Assembly: GCF_014898055.3 (NCBI RefSeq)
Contig: NW_023601104.1
Coordinates: forward strand, 41,666,210-41,730,209
Reading direction: 5' to 3'
Origin: Talpa occidentalis
Lineage: Eukaryota; Chordata; Mammalia; Eulipotyphla; Talpidae
Length of the DNA: 64,000 bases
Below, in pieces: positions 24,229 to 36,539 of this stretch (positions are counted from its first letter, which is position 1; every line of letters begins with the position of its first letter). The notes below the pieces were generated by a model. That model was not told where the DNA came from. It searched no databases and saw only the letters and a program-made list of their open reading frames with translations. The translations under genes and the position numbers were made by a program.

Positions 24229-24862
24229 CTGGTTGCTGGGTATTTGTCTCCATGAGCTTGTCCTCAAACCAATCCTCTCTGGGTCACATTCTCACCAGTT
24301 GCTGGATCACCCCCCAAGCAGGGCTATTGGCTTCTCCCCTGGAATCTTGTAGGACCGGGGTCCTAGGGCAGCTCTGGAGTTTCTTGTGTTTCTTGTATGG
24401 TATTTCTTGTGTGATGTGTGGTTGCCCTGCTTGAACCCCATCCCTGGCCTGGAGGACAAGGTGGGGGCAGGGATTCTAGCACTAAGCAAAGCAATACGAA
24501 GCTACATACCTCTGGGGCTATTAATCCTGGCCAGGGCTCCATTGGGCTTCCAAAGCCCTTTTGTCTAGATTTGTTCAGAAATTCAAAACTGAAGCTTCTC
24601 CTGTCAAACCACCAGTCTGGAGAGGAGGAGGCAGGCAGGGAGAGGGGAGATGCAGGGTGTGGAAGCTGCATCCCTGTGGTAGGGCTGGGGACTGTTCCTT
24701 AAGCCAGGCTCCTGAAGGGACAAATAGGCCTGGAAATGTCCCAGGCTGGGACAAGCTTCTAGCAGTTTCAGAACAAGGCGAGGCCTGCGATAGCCCCAGC
24801 TGGGCAGGAAATACAGCTCTGGAGTTGTGCTAGTTAAACACCACTGTCTGATGAATTTTTTT

Positions 24863-25135
24863 TTAGTTTTTTTTTTTTTAAGATTTATTTATTTATTTAT
24901 ACATGAACCGGGGTACAGGCCAGATGCCGGGAGGGTGAGAGGATTCACCAGAGAGAGTGGGGAGCAGAGCAGGCAGACCAATGAAGTACACTGCTGAGGG
25001 GAGCAGTAGGCGAGACAGGAGAGGTCTGCTGTGCCATGTGGATCAGCTCCCTGGCTGGGGATCGAACTCATGTTGCAGTGGCTGTCAATAGCTTCATAGT
25101 GCTGGGACTTAACCCCTTGCGCCACCAGGGAGGCC
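24863..25135 (-). repeat. tRNA-derived SINE, old subfamily
   Basis: Complete from the T-rich tail to the GAGGCCC head. The body reads GAACCGGGGTACAGGCCAGA. Confidence 0.9.
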
Positions 25136-26740
25136 CTACTCTCTCCTTTGGTGCTTATGTCTAGTCTCCAGGAGTTTACGTGAGGCTTCAGAGTAGGAGG
25201 CTGGACACAGAGACGCAAACCCCTGGGAATCCTCAAGGCTGGCATCTCCAAGCTCAGGAAGAGGGAGAAGGCATCTATTTGTCCCTCTATGCAGTGGGAA
25301 GTAGGAAGGGGGACTGGCTCAAGTGCCACCCAGTATCTGCGGCTTCAGGGTGACGTTTTTTGTGGACCCAAAATCACAGAGTTTTTTTTCCCTTTTACCT
25401 TCCAGGGTGGGGATTTCTCAAATTATAACCGTTCTGACCATGCAGACCCTCCATCTACAAGCTTGGGAAAAAAGGAACCTACTTGGAGGCATGGGAGGAG
25501 CAGTTCAAGAGGACCTTGAGTCCTCAAACAATTCTGCCCAACCTGAGGAGCTTCACTTGTGTGGCAACTGAAGACAAGTTTGTCAGTCCTGATCCAGTGA
25601 TTTTTTAAAAATAGAGGTAAAGTTAAAAAAAAAATAGAGGTAATGTTGGTTTACAACGTAGTATATGGTTTAGGAACACAGCTTCACCCCTCTCAGGCAT
25701 ATGTCATCACAGCTCTCCCACCACCAAAGCACCCAGAATCCTCCACCACCATCTTTTGGATCCAGTGATTCTTGGCTACAAGCACACCTCTGTCTGGGGA
25801 GCCGATGTGTCATGGATGTTCATAAATCAGAAGCCCACCAGGGTGTCACTGTAGAGCTGGAGAAAGTCCCCATGAGAGGATAAACCAGAAGGGCTAACGA
25901 GGGAGACAGTGCCACCAGCAGATGGAACACTCTAGGCACGATGAGCAAAAGGCGCAGCTTACAGGACCTATCGGAGCCTCTCCCGAGTCTTACTCTACAG
26001 AGCTTCAAACACGCTGGCCCCGGATGAATGTCAGCATACAAGGCACAGGCAGAAGGGAAGGGGCACACTGGAATGGGCACTGTGTGCAGTCTGGGCTGCG
26101 GGCAGGTGGGAAGCTTCACAAACACAAGGCAACTGCTTGGAAGCCCCCCCAGGGGTGAGAACAGGGAAAAGGGCACTCCAGTATTGGGGTTGCAAGAGCA
26201 AAGGGAGCGCATGTGAGACCTGCCGTGGTAAGTTCAGGAAGCACTTGGACCTCAGGGGTGCAGGAACAGAGGGACGAGGTGATGCTGAGGCTCCTGCTCA
26301 GACCTCCCACTGGGGACACACTGACTGGGGTGTGGGCCCTTGGGGTGATGGCGTATGCTGGTGTCTCTGAGGAGGTGGGGTGCAGAGGCTGCGGGGTGAG
26401 CCTAAGAATTAGGGGTGAGGCAACTCTCGTCCCAAGACTGCCTGTGTCTATGCAGGTGTCTCTTTCAACAAACCTGTCCCTTTCAGAGGCAGCTCTTCCT
26501 GCCTGCTTATCTGTGCCAGCCCCTTCTTCTCCTTTCCTTTCATTAATATAATAAACCTGCCCTGTTGATACATATCTCTATATAAACACAGAAGGACCAC
26601 AGGCTGAGTAGGGCAGACGGCAGCCCATAGGCTGAGTCGGCTGCTGCCAGTTTCCTTCTGGCCTGTGACAGTGGTTTTGTAAGCGGTGGCAAAACCAAAG
26701 GACTGTTACAGGGCAGTGTCCGCTTTTCACGTGGTTGGAA
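25136..26740. other. Intergenic, no gene seen
   Basis: AT-rich words near 25605-25700 (AAAAATAGAGGTAA twice) may be LINE remnants. No exon structure was seen. Confidence 0.4.
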
Positions 26741-26965
26741 AGTTCAAACAGAACTATCTCATGATATGCAAACGATAAAAACAGCAAAGAGCAGTGTCCA
26801 CAAGTTAGGCTTTATTGGAACACAGTCACGCTCGTCCACGTGGGCACCGTCTGTGGCTGCTTTGGCGTGACAATGGCAGAGCTGGGAACGCTGAGCCTTG
26901 TGCCTTGTGAGCTTGAGCTGCAGGGATTTCCTGATAAACACACACGAAGTTACAGTATTCAAAAT
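26740..26965 (-). mobile_element. hAT-Charlie-type DNA transposon fossil
   Basis: TAGGCTTTATTGGAACACAG followed by TCACGCTCGTCCACG and GTGGCTGCTTTGGCGTGACA follows a common mammalian hAT-Charlie consensus. The ends are eroded. Confidence 0.55.
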
Positions 26966-27230
26966 ACACAGTACTCTAAGGGTGGCTTTTCTTCTTTAAG
27001 ATTTTCTTAATTACCTTTTCTTTTCTCTAACTTTTATTATAAGAAAACGGTACAAAATGTGTTAATCGACTATGCTGTTGCTAGAGCTTCCAGTCAACAG
27101 TAAAGTTTTGGGGGAATTCAAAATTATACAAAAAAACTGCTTTTTTGACAGCATGGGGGGAGGGGGCAGCGTCCGAATTGTTGAAATATCAAGTGCAATT
27201 GTGCCGGCGACAAGACAGCTTGCAAAGCCT

Positions 27231-27297
27231 GAACTGTTGAATGTCCTGCCCTTGTGGAGAGTGTTTGCTGAGCCCTGGGGTGGGCCACCCTGGGAGG
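27231..27297 (+). repeat. Segment also present inverted at 28119-28190
   Basis: A stretch of about 67 bp, CTGAACTGTTGAATGTCCTG through GGGCCACCCTGGGAGG. Its reverse complement recurs with few differences inside a SINE 0.9 kb downstream. Confidence 0.85.
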
Positions 27298-27370
27298 ACA
27301 CTGACAGGAGTTCCTTCTTTTACCTGATCTCTTTCCAATCACACCCAGGGCCTCTCACTAGAGATTTTTT

Positions 27371-27635
27371 CTTAAAAAGATTTATTTATTTATGCATACA
27401 AGACCTGGGGTGTAGGCCAGAGGTGCAGGGGTGAGAGGATTCACCAGAGACAGAGTGGGGAAAAGAACAGGTGGATTGACTGAAATACACTGCTGAGGGG
27501 AGCAGCAGGCGAGACAGGAGAAGTCTGCTGTGCCATGTGGTTCAGCTCCCTGGCTGGGCATCTAACACGTGCTGCAGTGGCTAAGGATAGCTTCATAGTG
27601 CTGTGACTTAAACCCTTGTGCCACCAGCGAGGCCC
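27371..27635 (-). repeat. tRNA-derived SINE, old subfamily
   Basis: Target duplication CCTCTCACTAGAGA at 27350 and CCCCTCACTAGAGA at 27633. The whole unit is present. Confidence 0.9.
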
Positions 27636-27954
27636 CTCACTAGAGACACTTGGTTGGCAAGTGTCTGGGAAAGGCTGTTTGTAGACCTTCAACTCCAGAA
27701 GCTCAGAATAGGATGCCTTCTCTGCTGCAAGGCTGTAGGTAAATAATAGCGAGTTTTCCAAGTGTCTCACCTAGATAGGCTCCTCCTCGTGCCTGTACAC
27801 TCCCTTTAGCCGTCCTATCCCCTCCCGTGGCTTCAATAATCTCTATAGGCTATGTCCACACCTAGAGTCCCATGTAGAACTTCTCCATCTTGCATTTCTA
27901 ACTGATTGGAAGTTCTAATTAGAAGACTTCCTTACTTCCAAAACTACTGTGTCC

Positions 27955-28316
27955 AGGGCCTCTCTGGTGGCATAAGGGGTTAAGTCGCAGCACTAGGAAG
28001 CTATCCACAGCCACTATAGCACAACACCGCACAGCACTGCATGGGTTTGATCCCTGGCTGGCCACAGAGCAACCCACATGGCGCAGCAGAGCTCTCCTGT
28101 CTCTCCACCTGTTCCCCTCCCAGGATGGGCCACCCTAGGGCTCAGCAAACACTCTCCTCTCCACAAAGGGCAGGACATTCAACAGTTCAGAATGTATTTC
28201 AGTCATTCTGCCTGTTCTGCTCCCCACTCCGTCTCTGATGAATCCTCTCACCCCCCGCACCGCTGGCCTGTACACCAGTTCTGTTCTTGTATGCTTAAAT
28301 AAATAAATCTTTAAAA
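27955..28316 (+). repeat. tRNA-derived SINE interrupted by a 70-bp inverted copy of upstream DNA
   Basis: Normal head and tail, but between CCCCTC and TATTTCAGTCA the usual seven bases are replaced by about 70 bp (28119-28190). That insert is the reverse complement of 27231-27297. Flanks ACTGTGTCCA match on both sides. Confidence 0.88.
28119..28190 (-). repeat. Inverted duplicate of 27231-27297 inside a SINE
   Basis: Reads GCTCAGCAAACACTCTCC and GGGCAGGACATTCAACAGTT, matching the reverse complement of the upstream copy apart from a 4-bp insertion and a few substitutions. Confidence 0.85.
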
Positions 28317-28715
28317 AAAAACACTGTGTCCAATAGGTGGAATTCATATTTCCTCCAAATGCCTGCCTTCTCCTCAGATCCCCATTTTTGTTACTGACAT
28401 CACCTTTCTCCCACAGAATACGCTAGAACCTGGCCCTGGCTCATGTGTGGATGTCTCTGACTCCTGCTTCCTGCATCAAAGCAATTAGAAAGACGGTCTT
28501 TCTTTGCAAGATTTTGCAACTGGTTTTTTCTTTCCCTTTCCCAAACTACCTCCTAGGGTTGGGCCATCATTTCCTCTTGCCTAAACTACTTAGAAGAGTT
28601 ATTCCAGTTCATCGCACACATAGTTGTCAGATTAACCTTTGGACCCTTTGTGTTAAAAGATCTCTCAATTTCCCTTAGCATGGAACCTGCCAGGCATTAA
28701 AAGTTTATCATATGG

Positions 28716-29001
28716 GGGCCTCCCCGGTGGCGCAGCGGTTGAGCGCTGGGTTGCGAAGCTGCCCGCGGCCTCTGCAGCACCGGTTCGATCCCCGGCTGCT
28801 CCCCGGCCACTGGAGGAGGGTCCCACATGGCGCGCAGACCTCTCCTGCCGCCCGCTGCTCCCCTCAGCAGTGTACTTCGGTCCTTCTGCCTGCTCTGCTC
28901 CCCGCTCTGGCTCTGGTGAATTCTCTCACCCTCCTGCACTTCTGACTGTACCCAGTGCATGTATAAACAAACAAAAAAAAAAAAAAAACAAAAATAAATA
29001 A

Positions 29002-29032
<31 letters not shown>
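28716..29032 (+). repeat. tRNA-derived SINE, young subfamily (first of a same-site pair)
   Basis: Full copy with a long A-rich tail. It is bounded by AAAAGTTTATCATATGG at 28699-28715 and 29033-29049. Confidence 0.94.
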
Positions 29033-29040
<8 letters not shown>

Positions 29041-29049
29041 ATCATATGG

Positions 29050-29374
29050 GCCTCCCCGGTGGCGCAGCGCTTGAGCGCTGGGTTGCGAAGCTGCCCACGG
29101 CCTCTGCGGTGCCATTTCGATCCCCGGCTGATCCCCGGCTGCCCCCCCCACCCCCCGGCCACAGAAGAAGGGTCCCGCATGGCGCGCAGACCTCTCCTGC
29201 CGCCCGCTGCTCCCCTCAGCAGTGTACTTCGGTCCTTCTGCCTGCTCTGCTCCCCGCTCTGGCTCTGGGGAATTCTCTCACCTTCCCGCGCTTCTGACTG
29301 TACCAAGTGCATGTATAAACAAAACAAACAAACAAACAAACAAACAAATAAATAAAACATGCCTCTATTAAAAA
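29050..29374 (+). repeat. tRNA-derived SINE, young subfamily (second of a same-site pair)
   Basis: Full copy with a short C-rich expansion after box B. It is bounded by the same 17-bp sequence at 29033-29049 and 29375-29391. Confidence 0.94.
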
Positions 29375-29469
29375 AAAAGTTTATCATATGGTCCGAACGA
29401 CTTTAATTTAGAGCCCTTGCTTTCTATTTCTTTCTTTCCTGTGTTTTCATACACATCCTTGTTCCCCCA

Positions 29470-29890
29470 GGCTTAGTGAAATTTTTATACCTTTTTGCCT
29501 CTGCCAGGAATGGCTTTGGTACTTGTTAGGATTATACTCCAAGGATGCAAACCCCCCCTTTGACCTATTTATCATATCCCACAGCTTTTGCACATGCAGA
29601 GGACCTGGGGCAGCCTTTAAACCGAACTGGTGAAAAGAAAAAAATCCCATTCCCCCTCACCTTGTCTCAAATTAGGGCGAACTTGGACTTGCAGTTTGCA
29701 CTCAGAGCTCACCCTCAGGATCACACTGAAATTGGGACTTTGCTCAAAACACACCCTTGTCCTCCTTCCCTTCCTTGTTTTGTCCCCACCGTCCCTTACT
29801 GATTTCTCCTGGGAGCATTTGTTTAATAAATCGCTTGCAAATGAAGCCTTGTCTCAGAATTTGTTTCTGGCAACCCAAGCTGAGACACTG
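29470..29890 (+). mobile_element. Possible LTR-type fragment
   Basis: AATAAA at 29825-29830 is followed by GCCTTGTCTCAGAATTTG and CAACCCAAGCTGAGACA, resembling the R-U5 end of mammalian retroviral-type LTRs. No internal region or opposite LTR is seen. Confidence 0.3.
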
Positions 29891-30011
29891 CGATAACACT
29901 CACTAAACAAGGTTCCAGTGAGCCCCTCTGTGAAGTCTACATGCTCGTCAGGGATGCAGGCTGAGTCAACATTGTAGTCCTCCCTCTTGGATCAAAGATA
30001 GCTGCAATCAC

Positions 30012-30262
30012 GGCCTCCCTGGTGGCACAACGGGTTGAGCGCAGTGCTGTGAAGCTGGCCACAGCCTCCGCAGCACAAGTTCGATCCCTGGCTGGCCAGG
30101 GAGCTACCCACATGGTGCAGCAGACCTCTCCTGCCTCGCCCGCTGCTCCCCTCAGCAGTGTATTTCAGTCAGTCTGCCTGTTCTGTTCCCCACTCTGTCT
30201 CTCACCCTCCCACGACTCTGGCCTGTACCCCAGCTCTAGTATAAATAAAAATAAATTTAAAA
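30012..30262 (+). repeat. tRNA-derived SINE, intermediate
   Basis: Box B is GTTCGATCCCTG. The block between the CTCTGTCTC and CACCCTC elements is shortened by about ten bases. The tail is TATAAATAAAAATAAA. Confidence 0.88.
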
Positions 30263-30720
30263 AAGGGAAAGAATTTAAGTTTTGAATCTAAGTGCATTGG
30301 GAAGCCACCAGAGGGTTGTAAGCAATGGAGGTTTATGTTTAAACAGATATTTCTAGTGGCAGGGTGGAGGGCAAATGGGCCAGGGAGTTTAGGAGTAGCT
30401 TGAAGGAGGTCTGTGAGGAGGCAACGCTGTGACAGCTTAGGGGAGGGGGGACAGCAGAGGTGGGCAGAAGGAGAGCCACTGACATGTGTCTTGGAGGTGA
30501 AATCAAAGAACTTGCTGATGGATAGATGTGGGAGGTAAGGTGAAAAGAAAGTTCAAAAAGATAAGAAGGAAGAACAGAACCTCTTCCCTCTGGAGTATTA
30601 TAAGTAGATTTGACCAATTCTACAAAATAAACTCTTCCAGAAAGTGGAAATGGGGAGAGCAGTCGTTAATTCATTTTATGAGGCCAGTACTACCTCGGTA
30701 TTATAACTAGATAAAGACCA

Positions 30721-30727
30721 AAAAAAA

Positions 30728-30811
<84 letters not shown>
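30721..30811. repeat. (GAAA)n microsatellite
   Basis: About 22 GAAA units after a short A run. The reverse strand is a TTTC tract. Confidence 0.95.
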
Positions 30812-33228
30812 AAAAGAAAAGACAAAATGTACATTCAATATGCACCAGCCTTAACAAAAATATTAGCAAATACAATTTATAAAAGAGATTATACTTTATA
30901 CATTATGACTAACCAAAAATGCAAGGTTCATTCAATATGCAAAAAATCAACCCCCATAATTTACCATATTATTGGACTAGGAAGATTCTCCTTTGTTTTC
31001 TTCTAAAATTTTTACACTTCACCCTTACACCTGTGCTCTATTCTGAGTTAATTTTTGGATTCTGTGTGAGGTTTAGGGGCATGTGGATCTGAGAAGCCAG
31101 GAAGGAGCAACAGGAATGGGACCTCCCTCCGTGGGAGGGAGCACAGAGGGTAAGCAGTGTTCTGGGGAAGTTCTGCATATTGTATTGTGAAAGGAACACC
31201 TTAACGATTCTTGGAAAAATAATGTTTGACCTGGCAACAGTTGGTTGAGTCACCCTCTAGGATGGACAAGGAACTATATCCCCAGGAAAGAAGAGGTTGG
31301 GAGAAAACTCTGGAGCGTTCTTGGTATACAGCCTCAGAGTATTGCCATCAATCTTTCCACTGACCACCTTGATTTCTAGGAATCTGACCATGTTCTCAAC
31401 TGGGCAGGCCCTGGGGGTAGAGAGGGACTAAACTTCAGTTAGGATAGACTCTCCTGAAAGAGAAAGCTGGAGCTTCTTGCCAGTGGGAGGAAGGCAAGGA
31501 GGGGTGATTTATGTGGAGTTGCTCTCTGAGTAATTTTCCTTGGGGCAGGAGCTAGGTGATGGGGACCTGGGAGCAGCTGACTGTCAGGGGGTCTCACAGC
31601 TGTCCTGGCCACCCCACTGGGGTACTTTCAAGCCTCCTTCTCTGCCCCTGTAGAGTGGCGTCTCAGATTTGGTCGGCTGAAGGCTGGAAGGCTGGTAGGA
31701 AGTGGCTTTAGGAAGTCTTGGGCAGGTTCCGGCTGGGAAATAGGTTACAATCTTAGTGAAAATGGATGTTTCCTAAGTGGGCCTCTGGGAGTTGGGGGTT
31801 GGAGTCCTTTCTTTGATCTCTTGCAGGGTAAGACACTGTAACTTCTTGTCTTTCCGTGCAGCTGAGGGGGTGAGTCTGGGACTGGCTTCTCTCAACAACT
31901 CGGCACAGGGTGGCCGGAAGTATTGGGTAGCCATGAAATGTTAGGAGAAAGGGAGAGGGAATTACTTCCTGACCACTGCCTGATCTGCTGCAGCATGCTC
32001 CCTGGAGTGGCATAGATATTACCTGACAGAACTGCTGCGACCATCTGGAGGTATCAGCAGCTCCGCTTACAGATGAGAAGGATGTGCTGAATCTGATGTT
32101 CTGTTTCTGTCTATATTGTGTTCTGTTTGCCTGTGCCAGCGCCTCTGTGTCCGATTCTGCAGACCTTGTCCCCGTGGGTCTGGCATCGCCTTTCTCACAT
32201 GCTTTCTAGTGACACTGTCCAACCCAGGGACTTCCTGTTTGATCTGCATCCGGGGTCAGGCACTGCTATGGGCCCTTTTCCCCTTCCCGCGAATCAGATC
32301 CACCTGATGACCACCAACTGTCCCTGATGTAGACTGTTTCCTTTCTATTGTTTCCCATAATATAAAATTTTCTTATATTGTGCATGAAAAGATATGTACA
32401 AAAAACCATAATGGTGTTGCTTCTAGCAAAAAAGGGGAACAATCTAAATGCCCATTAATTGGGGAATACTTACATAAGCCAGGGCAGGGTACTTGAACTT
32501 CTTCGTCTCAGGATGTGATCTAAAAAGTTATTGAGGACTCCAAAGAGTTTTGTTTATGTGACTGATACCTCTTAATATTTATGATATTAGAAATCAAAGT
32601 TGAGGAAAAAATTATTCACTAAAAATAAATTCATTGTATAGTCATATAAATAACAGTTGTCAGTGTTATTGAGGGATCACTGAAAAGTACAATTGTGAGC
32701 TAGAGTACAACAGGATGATTTGATACGCAGCAGTCACCCCTTAGCTGAGGAGGAGATGTTGAGAACCCTAAGGGGCTGTCTAAACCCCGATAGTACCCAA
32801 TCCTAAATATACTATGCTTTTTCCTATGCATACAAATTTATGATAAAGCTTAATTTGAGGTTAAGAATAATAACTAATAATAAAATAGAGCAATTATAAC
32901 AATGTACTGTAATAAAAGTTATGTAAATGTGGTCTCTCTCAAAATACTTTATTTACCTAATATTTTCAGACTATAGTTGAAACAGGAAAGCTAAACCCTG
33001 GATAAGAGGAGCTACTGCAAGTATTTGTTGTGAAAGGATTCCCCCACGAGTTAATTAACACATCTATCACCTCACATATTTACCGTGTATGTGCACGTGT
33101 GTGTGTGAGAACATTTAAGTTCTATTCAACAAATCTCAAACATAATACAGTATTATCAACTGTAGTCACCAGGTTACACATTAGGGCCTCAGACCTCTCC
33201 CTATTTCCCCCATACCCATAACCATTTT
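30812..33228. other. Intergenic AT-rich stretch with eroded repeats
   Basis: Positions 32400-32490 resemble an old LINE-1 3' region on the plus strand (CTAAATGCCCATTAATTGGG). Positions 32510-32660 resemble a hAT-type fossil (GACTCCAAAGAGTTTTGTTT). No gene structure is seen. Confidence 0.4.
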
Positions 33229-33489
33229 TTTAAAATTTATTTATGCATACAAGAACTGGGGTGTAGGTCAGAGGTGCGGCAGGGGTGAGAGAATTCACCA
33301 GAGACAGAGTTGGGAGCAGAGTAGGTGGATTGACTGAAATACACTGCTGAGGGGAGCAGTGGGTGAGACAGGAGAGGTCTGCTGTGCCATGTGGGTCACC
33401 TCCCTGGCCAGGGATCAAACTCAGGCCACAGTGGCCGACCATAGCTTGATAGCACTGAGACTTTAACCTCTGAGCCACCAGGGAGGCCC
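33229..33489 (-). repeat. tRNA-derived SINE, old subfamily
   Basis: Complete body, diverged box B. The head ends GAGGCCCC. Confidence 0.88.
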
Positions 33490-33499
33490 CTCATTCTGT

Positions 33500-33985
33500 T
33501 TCTATGACTTCAAAAATTCACATATAAATGGTACCATATAGAATATGTCTTTATTTCCCCTAGCATAATGCCTTCCAGATTCATCCATGTATCACAAATG
33601 AGAGTGTTTCCTTCTTGTTAAAGGCTGAAAATTGTGTGTCTATATGTATGTGTGTATATATTTACACACATACACAATTGTGTATATATTTTTATATATG
33701 TCTTAACCTATTCATTTCTTAACCTGTTCATTTTCTTAACCTATTCATCCTTTGACTGATACTTAGATTGCTTCCCCACCCTTGACTGTTGTGAAGAATC
33801 TTGCAGTGAACATGGGAATGCATAGCTCTCTTAAAATAGCAATGTTGTTTCCTTTGGATGTTTATCCAGGAATGGGATTATATAGTAGTTCTGGTATCAT
33901 ATTGTGGTTCTATTTTTAATTTTTTTTTTAGGAACTTCCATACTGTTTTCCATAATGGCTATACTAGTTTACATTCCTACAAAAA
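33500..33985 (-). mobile_element. Old LINE-1 3' fragment, antisense
   Basis: AGATTCATCCATGTATCACA, ATCTTGCAGTGAACATGGGA, GGAATGGGATTATATAGTAG and TTCCATACTGTTTTCCATAA follow the reverse complement of the LINE-1 ORF2 C-terminal region. It is interrupted by TA/TG-rich sequence near 33640-33710. Confidence 0.7.
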
Positions 33986-34140
33986 TAACATTTCAAATGA
34001 AAAATAACTGTATTCTCTAAATAAAAAAATAGTGAGGAGAGTGGCATTGTACATTTTTACAAATCTCTTTAATGTCTGTCTTAATAGAAGGCATCTGGAG
34101 TCTCATACCTGCTTCCGTATTTTTAATCTGTTTCAATATG

Positions 34141-34405
34141 GGCCTCCCTGGTGGCAAAAGGGGTTAAATCTCAAACTATCAGCAAGCAGCCACTGCAGCA
34201 TGAGTTCGATCCCTGGCCAGGGAGCTGACCCACATGGTACAGCAGACCACTCCTGTCTTGCCCACTGCTCCCCTCAGCAGTGTATTTCAACAGATCCACC
34301 TGTTCTGTTTCCCACTCTGTCTCTGGTGAATCCTCTCAGCCCCTGCACCTCTGACCTACACCCCAGTTCTTGTATGCATAAGTAAATAAAAATAAATATT
34401 AAAAA
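34141..34405 (+). repeat. tRNA-derived SINE, old subfamily
   Basis: Flanked by related words TTAATCTGTTTCAATATG and TAATCTGTTATAATATG, an eroded target duplication. Confidence 0.9.
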
Positions 34406-34564
34406 AATAATCTGTTATAATATGTTGCTTTGATGAAAGAATATGAAGACTATCTGGCCTCACACAGATATGCAATTGGAAAAGAGAGGGTATTAACTTT
34501 TTCAGATAATTGTGATTATTCTTTCTTGATATCATACCAAAATTTAACAAATGGTAGTTTCTTT

Positions 34565-34847
34565 TTTTTTTTTTTTTAAAGATTACTTATTTATGCATAC
34601 AAGAGCTGGGGTACAGGCTAGAGGTGTGGGGTCGGGGGTGAGAGGATTCACCAGAGACAGAGTAGGAAACAGAACAGGCAGATTGACCAAAGTACACTGC
34701 TGAGGGGAGCAGCGGGCAAGCCAGGAGAGGTCTGCTGTGCCATGTGGGTTGCTCCCTGGCCAGCTGGGGAATTGAGCTTGTGCTGCAGAGGCTGCGGATC
34801 GCTCCACAGGTTGTGTCTTAACCCCTTGCACCACCAGGGAGGCCCAT
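34565..34847 (-). repeat. tRNA-derived SINE, old subfamily
   Basis: Target duplication AAATGGTAGTTTCTT at 34550-34564 and 34848-34862. Confidence 0.92.
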
Positions 34848-35494
34848 AAATGGTAGTTTCTTAAAGGTTAGTTGCAATGAGGAACTGGAAACCACATCAA
34901 TGACTTTTTTGTACTCTGTTGTATTAAAATTCCTTTCGTCTGTCTTGTACTTTGAGTGAATGTTTTATCCATTGGGATTTTGTAATTGACCATACACTGG
35001 TCATCTGGAAAATTTTGGTTCACTGAGATATACAAATCTCCCCAATGTTGATACATTTCACTGTAGGATATAAAATATCACATTTCATAGCATCAACATT
35101 GATCTCATGGAAAAATCTTATAGTGTCAGGCACTTGTCAAATTCATTGATACATGGCAGATAGACATTTTCTAAAATTCCAACTTCGGTTGAAAAGTTCA
35201 AGTTTTATCCATGGCAGCAGATATTGTCCATTATTTTCCTTCAAGTGACAATCTCCTTTTTCATCTTTGAGGAAATGTTTGCCAAATCTAAATAATCATA
35301 TTTTGTCAGTTACCCTTTCCAGTAAAAAGCAAGTAGGTCAACTCACATCTTAAGTGAGTTGAAAAACAAGAGCTTTTTCTTGAGAGAACCATCTCTCTAC
35401 AGGAGGCAGGAGCATTTCTTCACTAAGAACCTCAGAAAGATGTGTTCTTAAAGATCAAGAGTTACTAAAATCATCTTAAGTGACACCAATTCTT

Positions 35495-35774
35495 TTTTTT
35501 TTTTTAAGATTTATTTGTATTTATTTATACAAGCACTGGGTACAGTCAGAAGCGCGGGAGGGTGAGAGAATTCACCAGAGCCAGAGCAGGGAGCAGAGCA
35601 GGCAGAAGGACCGAAGTACACTGCTGAGGGGAGCAGCGGGCGGCAGGAGAGGTCTGCGCGCCATGTGGGACCCTCCTCCTGTGGCAGGGGAGCAGCCAGG
35701 GATCGAACTGGCGCTGCAGAGGCTGCAGGCAGCTTTGTAACCCAGCGCTCAACCGCTACACCACCGGGGAGGCC
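35495..35774 (-). repeat. tRNA-derived SINE, young subfamily
   Basis: Target duplication TGACACCAATTCTT at 35481-35494 and 35775-35788. Confidence 0.93.
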
Positions 35775-35948
35775 TGACACCAATTCTTCTAATTGCAAGT
35801 ATGTGAAGAACATAAGGATGACTTGGACCGCTGGGGGCTGCTATGATCCATGGGCTAAACACCATGGCTTTACCTACTCCCATTGCTTTGAGAAGTGTTG
35901 AGATCACTGTTTCAGGAGAAAACTAGGTATTCAAGAAAGTTGGTCAAG

Positions 35949-36158
35949 AGGCCTCCCTGGTGGCATGGCGTAGCAGACCTCCCCTGTCTCACCCGCTGCT
36001 CCCCTCAGCAGTGTATTTCAGTAGATCTTCCTGTTCTGCTCCCCCACAGATTCACTCTGTCTCGGGTGAATATTCTCACAACCCCGCACCCGTCTGCCCC
36101 TGCACCTCTGGCCTACAACCCAGCTCTTGCATGCATAGAATAAATATTTTTTTAAAAA
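35949..36158 (+). repeat. tRNA-derived SINE, internal deletion of the tRNA part
   Basis: The head GGCCTCCCTGGTGGCATGG is joined directly to CGTAGCAGACCTCCCC, so the region holding box B is absent. The body and tail are present. Confidence 0.85.
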
Positions 36159-36539
36159 GTCAACACTGAAAATTTCACCACCACTGTGCCTTTTGCCACA
36201 TATTCACATGAAAGATTTTTAACAATTAGTGGGTTCTGACACAGAATGAACACAATAAAATAGCAGGGCCCTGTGTATGTTGATTTCTTCATCTTTGAGG
36301 CAAAGGTACAGATCTTCAGATAAGAAATGAACTCAGTCTTTATGCTTGTGGCTAAATCTCTAACTGATAAGCTACTGCTTTGTGCAGGATTTCCTTCTCT
36401 GATTTTTATCCATAGTGTAGAAGGCTTTGTGAGCTTTCAGTTATGGGGAGTACTTCTCCCGTCAATGCGGAGCCATAACTTACCCTGTAAAAGGCTTCGG
36501 TGACTTTTTTTTTTTTAATAAAATCTAATGTTCTTTTTT

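Noticed and set aside
30690..30875. Hydrophobic Ser-Phe repeat ORF resembling a membrane segment
   Set aside because: It is a translation of the (GAAA)n microsatellite.
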